A DNA stretch of 64,000 bases from Allolobophora icterica (GCA_963556255.1 OY744608.1:13072321-13136320); one strand, 5' to 3'. Numbered from the stretch's first letter, positions 1 through 11,814 are shown. Notes: generated by a model not told the origin, from the letters alone. Made by a program: numbers and translations.

Positions 1-473
1 CGTTAGTGGCAGGGAATTATTCTTGATAGTTCTCTTCTTGTAAATGCTGAAAGTTCACAGCTTTCGCCAGGTGGCGCAACTACTTGTCCTTTGCACAAAA
101 TTTATGTCAACAATCTTGTGTCTTGCGTGTCATTGTCTATTATTGGTTTTGGTTTAAAATGTAATTGTAAATGTACAAGATTTCTGTAACGATCTCTAGC
201 ATCGAACATGCGAATTTATCGTGTGAGAGTCGTTTAAATTGGTGTCATGCCGAAAACTCGTCCGAACTGTCACCAAGCATCACCATATCACTACAATCAC
301 CTCTGTTGAAGAGTGCGCGGGGATCGCGGTCCGGCTCCAGATGGTAACTGATTTCAGAGATTTACTAGCACGGCCCGTATAGTAAGCTACTGTACGGGTA
401 GCGTGTTTCCGATTCCCACTCTTGTACAAGGATTCATTAATATTCATAAACCTCAGTCGCAAACCATCTAGTA

Positions 474-1380
474 CAGTGGTTCTTAACCTTTTCAAGGGAG
501 CCGAACCCCAAGAAAAATCCATGACCACTCACCGAACCCCTCAAGTTTTAACAATAACGTTTTAACTAATGGGAACAAAAGGAAATAAAAAATTGTACCA
601 AAATGCGATACAATAAAATTATTAATATATTCAATACAATACATGAACTACTAACAGTTAACTAACCGTACCAACACTACCAATGGCATCTTAATGTGTC
701 CTTTGTTGTTGCCGTTTGGAAACAATGTGAGAAATGCGTGGCTCTGTTTTGGAAAGACTCACTCTCATGTCATTTTCGCAATCAAGCCTGCTCCTTTTCT
801 TGGATTTAATCTCCACCAGTTTTGAGAATCCTTGCTCACAGAAATATGATGTGACAAACGGTGTGAGGATTTCAAGGGCAGCTTTAGCAATGCGAGGATA
901 TCCTTCCATTTGGCGGCACCAAAATCTTGAGAGTGTTGTTGTACCAAAGAACAATTGTTGAATGTGGCTCTGCTGAAGTTCGATAAGATCATCCAGGTAT
1001 GGATCATTAACATTTGCTGTTGCAATATCGAAGCTGAAAGGCTGCCGCATCCATGCTGGATATTGCTGGATATCTTTGTCAGGGAAGTAACCGTCAAATG
1101 ACTTTCCCAGCTCCTCCAGGTGCGTTGCAATCAATTGCTTCAACTCCTCTGGTACAGCAGTATCTCCAACTTTAGACTCATTGTCACTCACACACTCATC
1201 TAGCAGAGGAAAGTTAGCGAAGTTGTTGTTCTCTGTTCGACACTTCCACAATGGTAACCTCTTTTTCACTCACACTCACTGACCCTGAATATGTATATAT
1301 TTCAGAGGACCTCTGCCGAACCTCTGGCACTGGCTCACCGAACCCCAGGGGTTCGGTCGAACACTGGTTAAGAAACACTG
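474..1380 (-). mobile_element. hAT element, internally deleted, with intact ends and TSD
   Basis: The ends are CAGTGGTTCTTAACC on the left and GGTTAAGAAACACTG on the right, imperfect inverted repeats (14 of 15). They are flanked by a perfect 8-bp direct repeat ATCTAGTA at 466-473 and 1381-1388. The CAGTGG start and 8-bp duplication are typical of the hAT superfamily. At 907 bp it is too short for a full hAT transposase of about 600 residues, and only the C-terminal part of one is present, on the minus strand. It is therefore a deletion derivative that probably depended on a related full element. Confidence 0.9.
691..1269 (-). pseudogene. hAT transposase C-terminal fragment
   Basis: An open frame of 192 codons inside the hAT element. 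The last 90 or so residues resemble the hAT C-terminal dimerisation region of ZBED5/GTF2IRD2-like transposases: FW near residue 115, then a run ending in a TSYFCEQGFSKLVEIKSKKR-like core where hAT proteins have S-x-C-E-R-x-F-S. The BED zinc finger, the DDE catalytic core and most of the insertion domain are absent. The first methionine lies close to the element end, so the N terminus is probably a by-product of deletion. I see this as a fossil rather than an active enzyme. A small domesticated protein is possible but nothing supports it. Confidence 0.7.
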
Positions 1381-1388
1381 ATCTAGTA

Positions 1389-1697
1389 CTTTAGAGATGC
1401 AAGCCGTTCAAATGTCCGAAGTTGTTAACGCAGAGGAATTCAGACCTCGAAGAATTCAGAGCTCCCACCAGGGCTTCTAAGCCCTTTTAAAATAAAATGT
1501 TACATATTGTATTGTAGTTATTTCACAGTTATTTCGTCATAGCGTAACCCATAGATTCCTTGATTTATAACCTAGAGGACGCCCAATGTAGGCTAAAATG
1601 ACGTAACCATTCAAGGGTTTACATCTATAAATAATATGTCGTTTATGGCTTGTTTTGTTTTGGCGGACTTTTTGTAAAATAAGTACTAATTAAAAAC
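1389..1697. other. Region upstream of CHTF8; presumed promoter and 5' leader
   Basis: Between the hAT remnant and the CHTF8 start codon I see no repeat with recognisable ends and no coding potential. By position it should hold the CHTF8 promoter and leader, but I cannot point to a convincing TATA box or initiator. Confidence 0.3.
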
Positions 1698-4557
1698 ATG
1701 GTTCAACTTTTGGTTAAATTGTGAGTTAAAGGTTATTTTGTTAAAGTTACGCGTTAATGTAGCCAACTATTAATGAAAAAAAAATACTAATGAACCGATA
1801 GCCAAAATGCGGCAAGTTCTCAGTTCCTCTGCCAATACCGCCACGCACTCCTCGTCATCATTCTGCCTCAGGCTCCTATAGTTCTCACCCCACAGGTTTC
1901 CACTCCAAACTGTGCTCACCTCTTTAAGAATTCCTAATCCATCCGATCCTCCGCCTTCCAAGCTTTCTCGTCCTCAACGAAACCCGCCTTAGTAGCTGCT
2001 CTGCCTCATCTCTCTGGCAACGGGACTCGGTTCTTCACTGGACATTGCTCTATATGGGCAACCCCTTAGTGCTTGTTAACAAGCGGGTGCTTAGCTTTAG
2101 AGTAGCGCTTTACAAATTCAGAGTATACGATTCCGAGCCAACTAATAGTAGTGTCCACTTCAAGAAAGACTACTGCAATTCTCTCTTTCTGAACCTCAAA
2201 TCTGCTTAAATTAAGCCTTAGCTTATTCAAAATTCACTTGACCGATCTGTATATATAATATACAAAGTCAAATAAACCAGTACAGAAAAGAATTTATGAA
2301 GAATATTTATTGTGCATGAATTCAGCCAGGATAGTCAACGACTTCAGTTTCTTCAAGCACACAAAGTTGTGCAAAGTCAGCATTGAGTTTCTTTGCAACA
2401 TTCATTACTTATACTATTTGAACATGTAATCCAGGGATGGTGAACCTATGGCACACGTGCCCAAAGTGGCACGCATTCAAATTTTTTGGGCACCCGGAAT
2501 TCAGAGCGTCCCCCAAAATTTCAAATTTAGAAATACAAAATCCTTGTAGGAATCCACATTTTCTTGTTTGAAGGACGTTATTTTAACACCATTCAAAAAC
2601 AATCTTTGAAATAATGTCTTTAATTCATTTTTTACGCTTTGTTAGCTAAAACCTACATGGGAAAAATAATTATATACTGTGCAATATTCTGAAGAGCACG
2701 CAACGGTATTTTAAAAAATGATTTAGCAGTATTTTGGCACGCACTTTAAAAAAGGTTCGCCACCCGTGATGTAATCCAAATGCGTAATGCATTAACAGTA
2801 TGGAAAATAGGTGAACTTTTACTGTGTTAAAGGTATTTTCAATTTTGATACTTCTTTACAAGAGAGTTGTGTTAACTTTTGCTTGTACTACTGAAACTTT
2901 ACTTAAGTACTGAAAATGTTTGCTTAAGTACAGGAACGCATTAATGTTACCACATTACTGTCCAACATGGTATATAAATAACTGTTGTATTAAACCTAGC
3001 ATTTAATAGGTTAATGATAAAAAGCTTATTTGGAATATTGTTAGCATTATTGTGCATTTGTGTTGAAGGGCAGAAGATGGTGCGAGTGTGGCTGAATGGA
3101 CAATTGTGGAACTCCAGGGGGATCTGGAATGCAAAAGCCATGATGATCCACTGAATGGAAAATTCATTGGTGACCTTCACTTTACAAAGGAGGTTATTTC
3201 GAAGTCATCTATAAACTATAATTGTGCTTTCAGAAACCAAATTACTTCTCTCTCAAGAAGTTATATGAAAAACGTGGAGCAGAGTTTATTCGCTGTTGAG
3301 AAGACTACCCCCAGTTTGGATAATTTGGTTTAGTGCTTTATTTATTTAATTTTTGCACTTGTTATCTGCTCTTGGTCGGTAAACTGAATCTGTGGCATGT
3401 GACAAGTGTTTGTGAACAACTTATAGTCCAGGATCTTTACATGGAGTGGTTTGAGCCAACGACCTGTTATATATAGGGGTTTGAGCCTGCAGTCATTAAG
3501 TAAGTAAGTAAGTATATTCTTTATTATTCCACCTGCAAACGCACTGTGGTTAACAATACAGGTTATACAAATAGATGCGTATGAAACTGAAAAAAATATT
3601 AGCATACAGAAAGACAGACTTAATTTTGGTCTAGTCTTCAAATAAGTGAGTGAAAATTATTTAGCAAATATGGGATAATTATTAGGGATTATAAATTGAA
3701 TGCACTGCCAAATAGACCACTGTAATGCATATTGGCCTTGTGTGTGCGATGGCCATGTGTGTGTGGTATGTGTTTGTGTACGTAATTGTAATCATAAACT
3801 TTCTAAAGCACCACTTGAAAGCTTATTCTCGAGCACTGTGTGCCAGCATCCTTCTATTTTGTATATTACTTTAAAAGTATTGTCTTACTAGGCTCCAGAA
3901 ACGAAATAAATGCATGAAAGTTTTGACTCTGATAGATGGCATTAAAAAAATTATGAGATTGCACGCAGAGTACGTTTAATTTACTTTCATTGACTACTGA
4001 CAAATATGTGTGGCAACTTCAGTGCTGCTTTTCAAAGCACCAGGTTGCCAGGATGTGGAGCATCTGATAAGATACGTGATCACACCAAGGACATTAAATA
4101 ATTATTATTATTACAGTGAATTTTGTGCATATTTGTCAATGCTTGAAAACTGTTTGGTTGTGCCTGGAGCACCGTCAGGTAGGCTTCTTGCTGTATATAT
4201 GCTCTGAATAAATAAAAATCTGCTTACATTGGTACATTGCCAAAATTACTCAGAATTATGGTGTGTTGATTTTAGGGACAACCGATATTTATCGTTGGGC
4301 ATCACGTCTTGTTCGGTAAGGTGGCTCAGCTCGATAAACCACTTGTTGTTCTTCTCAAGACCGTCCAACCCATGGCTGTGGACGGTCCCATGGAGGCCAG
4401 CTCTTCAGACGTGTCCATGGCGACGGATGACTTAGGTGAGAAATCTGGGAGTTCATCATCCGGCACAAATTTTACTGTAAAGGCCGTTGTGCGGCAGAAG
4501 ATTATCTTTCGAACAAGGCCAAAGCCAGTCATTACAAACGTCCCAAAGAAGGTTTAA
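1698..4557 (+). CDS. CHTF8: CHTF8, chromosome transmission fidelity factor 8 (three exons)
   Basis: Exons are 1698-1720, 3069-3192 and 4276-4557, giving 142 residues against about 121 in human. CTF8 joins DCC1 and CTF18 in an alternative RFC clamp loader that acts on PCNA at replication forks and supports sister-chromatid cohesion in the nucleus. Exon 1 codes MVQLLVK and ends at a GTGAGT donor in phase 2. Exon 2 gives the family signature AEWTIVELQG, then IGDLHFTKE. Exon 3 opens with IFIVGHHVLFGK and LDKPLVVLLK and ends with the diagnostic FRTRPKPVITNVPKKV at the stop. The extra length is a Ser- and acid-rich insert of about 30 residues in exon 3 between LLKTV and FTVKAVV. The exon 2 donor reads GAG/GTTATT, a weak but GT-bearing site; the exon 3 acceptor is TTTTAG. 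Splicing is inferred from homology. The family match is strong; the 23-base first coding exon is the least certain part. Confidence 0.88.
2432..2768. mobile_element. hAT-like MITE in CHTF8 intron 1
   Basis: The left end is CAGGGATGGTGAACC and the right end GGTTCGCCACCCGTG, inverted repeats matching at 12 of 15 positions. The 8-bp direct repeat ATGTAATC flanks it at 2424-2431 and 2769-2776. The 337-bp body is AT-rich with no open frame. The end sequence resembles the hAT ends known from vertebrate MER-type repeats (CAGGG...GAACC...GGCACACGTGCC). It lies inside CHTF8 intron 1 and is presumably spliced out. Confidence 0.85.
3480..3640 (-). repeat. Retroposon 3' fragment with TAAG tail, in CHTF8 intron 2
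   Basis: A (TAAG)n run at about 3499-3515 is followed by a block around CCTGCAAACGCACTG. The same block recurs at about 10428-10455 and 44938-44962. The arrangement (short tandem tail, then shared body) fits a minus-strand non-LTR retroposon or SINE. I cannot assign the family. Confidence 0.5.
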
Positions 4558-4944
4558 GAAAGTTGGTGGTGACAGTAGGATGTGGCAGGAACGTTGTGGC
4601 CGTGCAGTGTCGTGAACTGTTGATGCATGTTCGTTAGGCAGCTCTGAACAGTCACTGTGAGACATCTGGGGAGAGTTGAAGCAGAGCCGATGAATGTGCA
4701 GAGTCAGTATAGGGCTCTTGAATTTAGCACGGTGAAATTGTAGCTCATGACTTTGGATACATCTGAGTTCATCTAGCAAAAGAAGCAGTTTATAAGAGGG
4801 TTACATGCAATGACCAGATTCCAGTTTTAAAATGAACTGTGAAAAAAATATCAAAACGATCATGCTTCATTCATCTAATAACTGCCTCACAGCAATTGCG
4901 TTCTGAACTCCATTTAACTCGATATTATCAATTTCACTTTGAAA
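4558..4944. other. CHTF8 3' flank, no gene seen
   Basis: Sequence downstream of the CHTF8 stop. It presumably holds the 3' UTR. I see no canonical AATAAA close to the stop and no open frame with homology. Confidence 0.3.
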
Positions 4945-5225
4945 TGCCATTATTAGTGAGCTGTGCTAGTGGAGAATGCGGTTGCAGGTTCGACTCCTTG
5001 TAACAACCTGGGCAAGTTGTTTGTGCACACGTGCCTCTGTCACCATGCAGTATTTTCATTTGGTACCGGCATAAGTTGGGAAGTAAAAGGCAAGTCATGT
5101 GATGCACTGACCCCGTGTCCAGGACCTTGGGATTTGTCCATGGCCGTCTCAAGGACCTACGAGAAGGAAATGAGCAACTCCCTATGTTCCATATGGGATA
5201 TGGGAGCTTTACTTTACTTTTAATA
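4945..5225 (+). repeat. tRNA-derived SINE-like sequence
   Basis: A B-box-like GGTTCGACTCC lies at 4987-4997, preceded by AGCTGTGCTAGTGGAGA, which resembles a degraded A box at about the right spacing. Downstream sequence is unrelated to tRNA. This is the usual layout of a SINE head plus body. The head does not fold well enough to be a functional tRNA. Confidence 0.45.
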
Positions 5226-6622
5226 GTGTAGGTGGTTTAAAACTGATTTCTGCAGTACTGTTGGCAATGGTGTGAGATGTCCTCAAGTGGTAAATTGGGA
5301 AATCAGCCAATATGTTATGTGCAGTGAGGGAGAGTGCTATGTTGCATCAATTCTAATCATGTGCGAATAAAGGGGATGCTGTTCCATTACAGATGTTTGG
5401 GGATCATCCCAGTAAAGTCCATGGAGATAAACTGTTTAGTCTCTTGTGCATGTTTGTTAGCACGCAACAGTTAATTTTGTTGCACAAATCTCAATGGAAT
5501 TGGCAAAAAAGTGTAAACAGGTAAATACTGTGCAAGAAACCTTTTTACTATATGAGAAGGCAGTTGCTATAAGATTTATGACGTGCTTCTGATCACCATT
5601 GTGAATTGGTATAATCTGAGAAGTACATGTATGCAGTGTGAGAACCGTATCAAGACGTTCAACAGTACTGTTGAAAGCTGACTTCTATTATAGTTTTACT
5701 GAGAACTGGAGCAAATATGGAAGAAGATCAAAATGGGTAAATTTACGAATTAGGAGTGGCTTATGTGGGAAAGTTGCCACGTTAGTAAATATTTACAAAT
5801 TTCGAATGTCAACACAACTATTGTAAACTTAACACATTCTGTATTTGAAGGAAGCTTGAGGTTGGCAAATGTTTGCGCTGAATTGAATTTATCCCAAACA
5901 GCACTTCCGTGTTTGAAGAACTAACTACATTTACCAAGTAATCAGGGGTTGTCTTAATGTGCAGTGATACACAAAATGTTAACTGCTGTTTGTGCACAAA
6001 AGAATTGTAATTCATAATTATTTATGACTTTCATGTGCTCCGACACTTGCCATACACAGTGATAAATCTTCCTTAAAACATGCCGTGCAAGTAATTATTA
6101 TGACAGCCTGCGTGCAGCTACTTTTTGCTGACATACGGGTCATTTGGCTGCAATTGAACATGATGAAGTAGACTTTAAGTACACAATTTGCTATTTGAAA
6201 TATAGGAATTGAGTGCAAGCTTTGCATTAAGTAGCTTGTGAGATTCTGGAAGATCTCTCAACCACTTTAACAAAATCGAGGACTTGTGCATTATATTTAG
6301 TTGTGTTTGACAACAGTGTGGCATTATGCATATCGTCTGTTGGTATATGGAAGCGCAGTGCCAATTATATCAAAAGGAAATATATTCACAAAGACACCAG
6401 TCTTTAGATAGTTTGTGAAATTATTAACCAATTCAAATTTACGTGACGCAAAGACCTTAAACTACCTAATCACCACCAATTAAATTATGTACAGGCCTGT
6501 ATAATATATACATACATATAATGTATATGGCCTTTAATACCTTGGTAGAGGAAGTCCTTTGATTTTCTTGACTAAATCTTTCTAAAACAGGAAGGTTTCA
6601 CACATGATGTCCAAGGGAATTC
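5226..6622. other. Intergenic, no gene seen
   Basis: AT-rich sequence with only short open frames lacking recognisable homology. No flanking duplications or inverted ends were found. Confidence 0.4.
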
Positions 6623-6630
6623 TTCTAGGG

Positions 6631-7515
6631 CAGAGGTGGGCAAACTGCGGGCCGGATCCGGCCCGCCAACACTTTTTATCCGGCCCCCACCGTTCTTCAG
6701 AAAATTTTAAGAAATTCGGACCGCGAGAAGTTTTCTTCGTTTTGCTCCAGTTTTGCTCTCTTGCTTACTATTCCGGTCTCGTCTTTAATAATAACTCTGT
6801 GCGTTAACTCTGCCGATCTGCTCCACTTCCCTGCATAGATTTTTGCACATGATCTCTATAGGCAGAAGTGAAATCCGTTCAAGTAAAGCTAATGTTGCTT
6901 TCAAAGCAGATGAAAGAACAAAACTACGGGAACTTTCCTACCCTGCAGTTGATTTTAAATCAGTTGAGACTGAATTTGCTGTGCTTATTATACCGTTCAC
7001 ATTGAACATTCACAATTAGCTCATAAACGGAACTTCAGCTGGAATTAACCGACCCACAAAGTGACATTGTTCTCAAAGAGCAACTCAAAGGATCAGACCT
7101 GATAACATTCTTTTCTTCACTCAGGAAGGAAAATTCTCAAATCTACAAACTTTTGCTTTAAAAATGTTTGTGTTATTCGCATCCACTTACAACTGTCAAC
7201 AAAGATTTTTAACTATGAAGACAAACAAATCCAAGTAGCCTACAGGTCTCAGTTAAGTGATCTAAACTTGAACTCAAACTGTGAATTGCAATCAGCAGAT
7301 CACTCCGGATTATGGGAAACTTGTTAATTGAATGCATGCATGTTCACAGTCGCATACATATCATTAGTTACAGCCAAAGTGTATTTAATATTGTAAAAAT
7401 AAGTAAACTTCTTTTCATGTTAGTCGTTATTAAAACTTACAAATTTGTTATCCGGCCCTCCGAATTTTTTTGGCGCTTAATGTGGCCCCATGTGCCAAAA
7501 GTTTGCCCATCCCTG
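6631..7515 (+). mobile_element. hAT element with decayed transposase remnant
   Basis: The left end CAGAGGTGGGCAAACTGC continues into a GGCCGGATCCGGCCCG block. The right end is GTTTGCCCATCCCTG. An 8-bp direct repeat TTCTAGGG flanks it at 6623-6630 and 7516-7523. At about 7039-7135 (+) a short in-frame stretch reads LQLELTDPQSDIVLKEQ, which matches the LQxELIDLQxDxxLK motif of GTF2IRD2/FAM200/ZBED5-type hAT transposases. Stops and deletions break the rest. This is a non-autonomous copy with readable ancestry. Confidence 0.9.
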
Positions 7516-7663
7516 TTCTAGGGGATTATTGGTTCAATGCACTCCAGTGTTGCAGGAACTCTTAAATGTACTGTCTCTTGTTTAATCGCTAGATGTGACA
7601 CTTGTTGAAAGAAGTGGAAACCATCATGGCGATTCCTCTTGACTATGTTTCCAAATGTGCATA

Positions 7664-8113
7664 GGGGCCATCCGTAAAGGACGTACGAAATGAGGGGGGA
7701 GGAAGGGGTATTCGAAATGCGGACAAGGGGGAGGGGGTTATGACCAGTGCGGACGTCTGCACTTAAACTTCTAAATTTGATAGTTTTTTAAACAACACCT
7801 TGTTTCAACCTTCCCCGAAAGACGAAAATGTCAGTGAAATGATTGCCTAAACCTCATGCATGGTATAACCTTTACTGCGACTTTAAGGAGGCGTTTGTTA
7901 TTGCACATTCTGCGGTATGAAACCTGAACTGTCACTTAAACAACTGTGGAATAATTGTAAAAATAATTACATTAAAAATTGGCTTAGGCCGCGAAGTTAG
8001 GCGTGCGGACGTCCGCAAGGGGGAGGGAGGGAGGGTAAGGTCAAATGCAGACAAGGGGGAGCGAAGGGTCCGAAGTAGATCATATTTTGCAGACGTCTTT
8101 TATGGACGACCCC
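7664..8113. mobile_element. Harbinger-like MITE, GGGGCCATCC family, copy 1
   Basis: The left end GGGGCCATCCGTAAAG and the right end TTTATGGACGACCCC are imperfect inverted repeats. The 3-bp direct repeat ATA flanks it. The inner parts carry G-rich runs on both sides. Two better copies lie at 35408-35866 and 39546-40169. A 3-bp duplication suggests PIF/Harbinger; no transposase is present to confirm this. Confidence 0.7.
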
Positions 8114-8146
8114 ATAGGGTGAGTTACACGCAACTCCAACAACACG

Positions 8147-8418
8147 CATGGGCGTCCGCAGGAATTTTTTGGGGAGGCAAAATTTTTGTAAGGGGAGCAA
8201 AGTGAAGTTTTTGCATAGAATGAACAAAGAACACATGACAACTTTAAATAAAACAAAATAAATAATAGTCAAGGACGTACCTAAATAATTAAGTTTTTTG
8301 CATTAAAAATCGTGTTGGGACTGTTGTAATAACCATAATAATCAAAAGATTTTATTTTTGTAAAATATTTGCAAATCTAGGGGCAAATACCCCTTGCCCC
8401 CATCTTCGAACGCCCATG
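8147..8418. mobile_element. hAT-like MITE, CATGGGCGTCCGC family
   Basis: The left end CATGGGCGTCCGCAGG and the right end CTTCGAACGCCCATG are inverted. The perfect 8-bp repeat ACAACACG flanks it at 8139-8146 and 8419-8426. The 272-bp body is AT-rich with no open frame. A truncated relative with a similar end finishes near 22689. Confidence 0.88.
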
Positions 8419-8604
8419 ACAACACGTACTTGATCATTGGAAGGATTTATTTGATAATTCTACAAACCCTGTCGGCGCCTTCGCTGTTACCATGCCACAA
8501 TATAGTTAACCAAAATTAATAACGACCATAATATAGGCTCGATCCTACTAACTTAACAGGGGTGAGATCCCTCTATATCGCTGCAGATTTGAATGGGTTA
8601 CCAC

Positions 8605-9203
8605 CAGTGGCGGCGATCTTGTCTGAGAGGTGGGGGACAAAGTCGCCCATGGTCTGGTCGATGACTTTTTTTAAGGAAAATTCTTGCCCCCCAAAAATTT
8701 CCTACTTTTCAAAAATAATTTGTGACTTTTCTGAAAATTCATCTCCGAAAAAGTTGATGACCTTTTTTTCTTTCTTAGTCATCGACCTTTTGTACATGTT
8801 TTTCCAGTCTCCCAACAAATTTTCGGGGGGGACACTTCGGCTCAAAATTATACTTTTTACCTCATCTGGTCAAAAAAGGCTGTGAAAACCCTCACGCCCA
8901 GGCCCGCCGAGAGAGGGGCAGAGGGGGCAAATGCCCAGGGGCCCGGCAATTTTCCGGCGATTTTAGGGGCCCGGGCGGGGCTTGCAATCAACTTTTCTCA
9001 TAAAGTCTAATGATAGCTAATTAGGGGCCCGTGATGGCTCTGCCTAGGGGCCCGGAATTTCTGTCGGTGGCCCTGCTCACGCCCAATTACATTTCTTGGC
9101 CTTTTTTGGTGTTTCTTCTAAATGTGGGGGGGGGGCAAATGTATGGCGTGTCTCCCCGCTCTTAAAGGTGGGGGGACATGTCCCCCCATGATCGCCGCCC
9201 ATG
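8605..9203. mobile_element. hAT-like MITE, (CAGTGGC/CATGGGC)GGCGATC family, copy 1
   Basis: It starts CAGTGGCGGCGATCTTG and ends GATCGCCGCCCATG. The perfect 8-bp repeat GTTACCAC lies at 8597-8604 and 9204-9211. Three other copies are in this window (9649-10294, 50312-50526, 51530-52165). It holds a nested MITE at 8899-9075. Confidence 0.92.
8899..9075. mobile_element. hAT-like MITE nested in 8605-9203
   Basis: The ends are CAGGCCCGCCGAGAG and CGGTGGCCCTG. The perfect 8-bp repeat CTCACGCC lies at 8891-8898 and 9076-9083. The body is rich in GGGGCCCGG. A related start occurs at 48411. Nesting shows it inserted after the host MITE. Confidence 0.9.
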
Positions 9204-9389
9204 GTTACCACACTTCTTTTTACATGTATTCGTTCATTCAGAACATTATGTTGCTACATTACTTCTGTGAAGAGAATTTGCATGAAATATAATAGTCACA
9301 ATACTATGACTGTCACACCTGCTCTTCGTTCTCTACACTGCCGTTTTGTCTGTGTACGTATCACTGTACTGTCATTCTTCATGTAGGCC

Positions 9390-9640
9390 TACAGAGCACG
9401 TGCAGATCATCTGCCATCCTACTTATCTTCCATGGTTACACCCTGCAACTCTGTTAAAGGCGGCTCCTCTCTTTGATCAGCATGTGCTGGTAAGTATACT
9501 GTTCCTGAAACACGTCTTGTCTTTGGCCGGCGTTCTTTCATTGTTGCCTGGTCCTCCATCTGGAACTCTATTTCCTCATGTTCGTAACTCTCCTATCGAG
9601 ACTGTCTTTCGCTCTCAACTGAGTAGTTACCCTTCCAGTC
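9390..9640 (+). repeat. LINE 3' coding remnant interrupted by a MITE
   Basis: In a broken frame the sequence reads like the C-terminal end of a CR1/L2-type LINE reverse transcriptase, where an AFS-x-x-x-P-x-x-WN motif is expected (here SIVAWSSIWN-like). Non-coding 3' sequence resumes at 10295 after the MITE at 9649-10294. Weak but consistent with LINE ends elsewhere in the window. Confidence 0.4.
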
Positions 9641-9648
9641 TACATATG

Positions 9649-10294
9649 CATGGGCGGCGATCATGGGGGACATGTCCCCACCTTTAAGAGTGGAGGGGAC
9701 ACGCCATACATCTGTTCCCCCAGATTTTGAAGAAACACCAAAAAAGGCGAAGAAATGTATATGCGCGCGAGGGTTTTCACTGTGTTTTTGAAGAGATGAG
9801 GTAAAAAATAAATTTTCTAGGAGAAGTGTCCCCTCTGGAAATTTAGAGAAAGTAAGAAGAAATTATGAAAAAAAGGGCGGAAAATGGGTTTTTGGAATTT
9901 CGGAAAAAGTGGGAAAAAGTGAAAGGGGGAAAAGAGTTGAAGAAGCGGGGGAAAAGGTAATAATACCACACTGGAGGAGATGTAGGAAAAAAAAGTCATC
10001 AGCTTTTTTTCGAGATGAAATCGATATTTTTTGGAGATGAATTGGTGGAAAGGAAAGTGGGGAAAAAGTTTAAAAAGTGGGAGAAAAAAGGTCAGAAAGT
10101 AAGAAAAAGTTGTAAAAGAGGTGAAGGACTAAAAAAAGGTCATCAACTTTTTTCGGAGATGAAAGCGATATTTTTCGGAGATGAATTGGTAGAAAAAAAT
10201 TTTTTTGGGGACAAGATTTTCCAAAAACGGTCGTCGACGAGATCGCGGCCGACTTTGTCCCCCCCCCACCTCTCAGACAAGATCGCCGCCACTG
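9649..10294. mobile_element. hAT-like MITE, GGCGATC family, copy 2 (reverse orientation)
   Basis: It starts CATGGGCGGCGATCATG and ends CAAGATCGCCGCCACTG, the reverse of copy 1. The flanks TACATATG (9641-9648) and TTCATATG (10295-10302) match at 7 of 8. The interior is purine-rich (repeated GGAAAAAG and AAAGTG). The open frame of 123 codons in it is a low-complexity artefact. Confidence 0.88.
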
Positions 10295-10384
10295 TTCATA
10301 TGGCTCTTAGTGGTTCCTGTCTTCAGTGTGCACTTCTGAACTTCGTAAGGAGAGCATTGTCAAATTACATTTGTAGCCTATTGT

Positions 10385-10800
10385 AGGCCTATATAAGTAA
10401 GTAAGCAAGTAAGTATGTTCCTTATTGAACCGCTTGCAGACGCACTGCGGCTTACAAAACACAAGCATGCGAAACGAGACGCAATAAACAGAATAAGGAG
10501 AACAAATAGATGAGTTAAATGATGATAAGTTGGTGAAGATGAAATTAGGTTAGATTTAACTAATAAAGTTTGGATAAGGTATGTAGCATTCTTACGATGA
10601 TACCCCAATAGATAAGTTAAATGATATGTATTGTCTGCCTGCCTAACAGATCCCTTCGGATCTTGACATGGAACCGATTTTGACACTACCTGCCTATCGA
10701 TTTTGTTTTGACTGAGCGCCCGTGAGTAAGCTGGTTCCCGCGACCTCGCTTACTTGGGCGCTGTAGAAATCTCGAGATTACTACTACCATGAGAGACGTC
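10385..10800 (-). repeat. Retroposon fragments with TAAG tail and LINE 3' end
   Basis: A (TAAG)n-like tract at 10395-10415 precedes a body containing CTTGCAGACGCACTGCGG, shared with 3480-3640 and 44938-45010. At 10712-10785 a second piece (GAGTAAGCTGGTTCCCGC ... CTCGAGATTA) matches 23320-23390. These look like 3' ends of non-LTR elements. Confidence 0.5.
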
Positions 10801-11307
10801 CCTGTCATTATAATTAAACTTGAGTGAGGAAAGCCGGATTAACAAGTAGGTCTATGCAAATTTGCGATTGTGTGGGCCTCCCGTTGACAGTAGGCCTACT
10901 GTAGTCGGAATTGTGTACACTTGACTTGAGCAGTTAACTGACTTGGCGTGAGTAGGCCTTGTAAATTAATTATCTTAGCCCGAGTCGACATTACACTCTG
11001 TACAAATAGGCCTTCCAACGCATAGACACGGTAAAAAGTAAGTAGTGGGAGGCAATGCACACAAACCAGTAAAAAGGATGCACATTCAACAGTAATAATT
11101 ATATGATCTAACGATTTAATGCAGTAAACAATTAATAGCCGAACTTCAATATACAGTGTAAATGTGTACACAGATGAAACATGAATGTAGGCCTATATGA
11201 ATCATATTATAGGGCTACTGATCGATGTATGCGTAAAGTAAACTTTTGTGGCTGAATTGCTGTAACGGACTTTGTTACAATGCCGAAGTTTTACTTTTTT
11301 TATTACG
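10801..11307. other. Intergenic, no gene seen
   Basis: Contains several TAGGCCTA-type 8-mers. No coding potential or element ends seen. Confidence 0.4.
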
Positions 11308-11814
11308 TAGGGGGAAGTGGGGCAAAGGAATACACATTTCGTAGAGTCAAAATTTATATATCTAATCAATGGAAAACAATTCCGGTCCAAGTACAATTTC
11401 ATGCTTCTACCATCCATAGACACCTTAGTAAGGAAAAAATTTGAAATTGTACAGATGTTTTTTTGGAAATTGTGATTTATTGGAAGCTATGCATGTATCA
11501 CTTTACCCCGCCATTTGGGGCAAAATGAAACAGGCGTATCTGTTTGCCCCATTCACCGGGGTAAAATGATACGCTATTGTTATAATGTAGGCTACAGGTA
11601 GGCCTATCAAAACCAAACATACCAATTATACCAAACATAATTATTGTAATGACATTATTTCTAAATAGAGCTATACAGCGAAGTAAACATAGCAAAGTAG
11701 GCCCTAACTGAAAATGAAACTGTTCTTCTATGACAGTCTGCATGTAAAATAAACAAAGAGCAAAATAAACATGGCAAACTAACAGAACCTGAAACTGTTC
11801 TCTAGCCAAGAAAA

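Noticed and set aside
10015..10386. 123-codon Lys/Gly-rich open frame
   Set aside because: It lies within the purine-rich interior of a MITE and has no homology.
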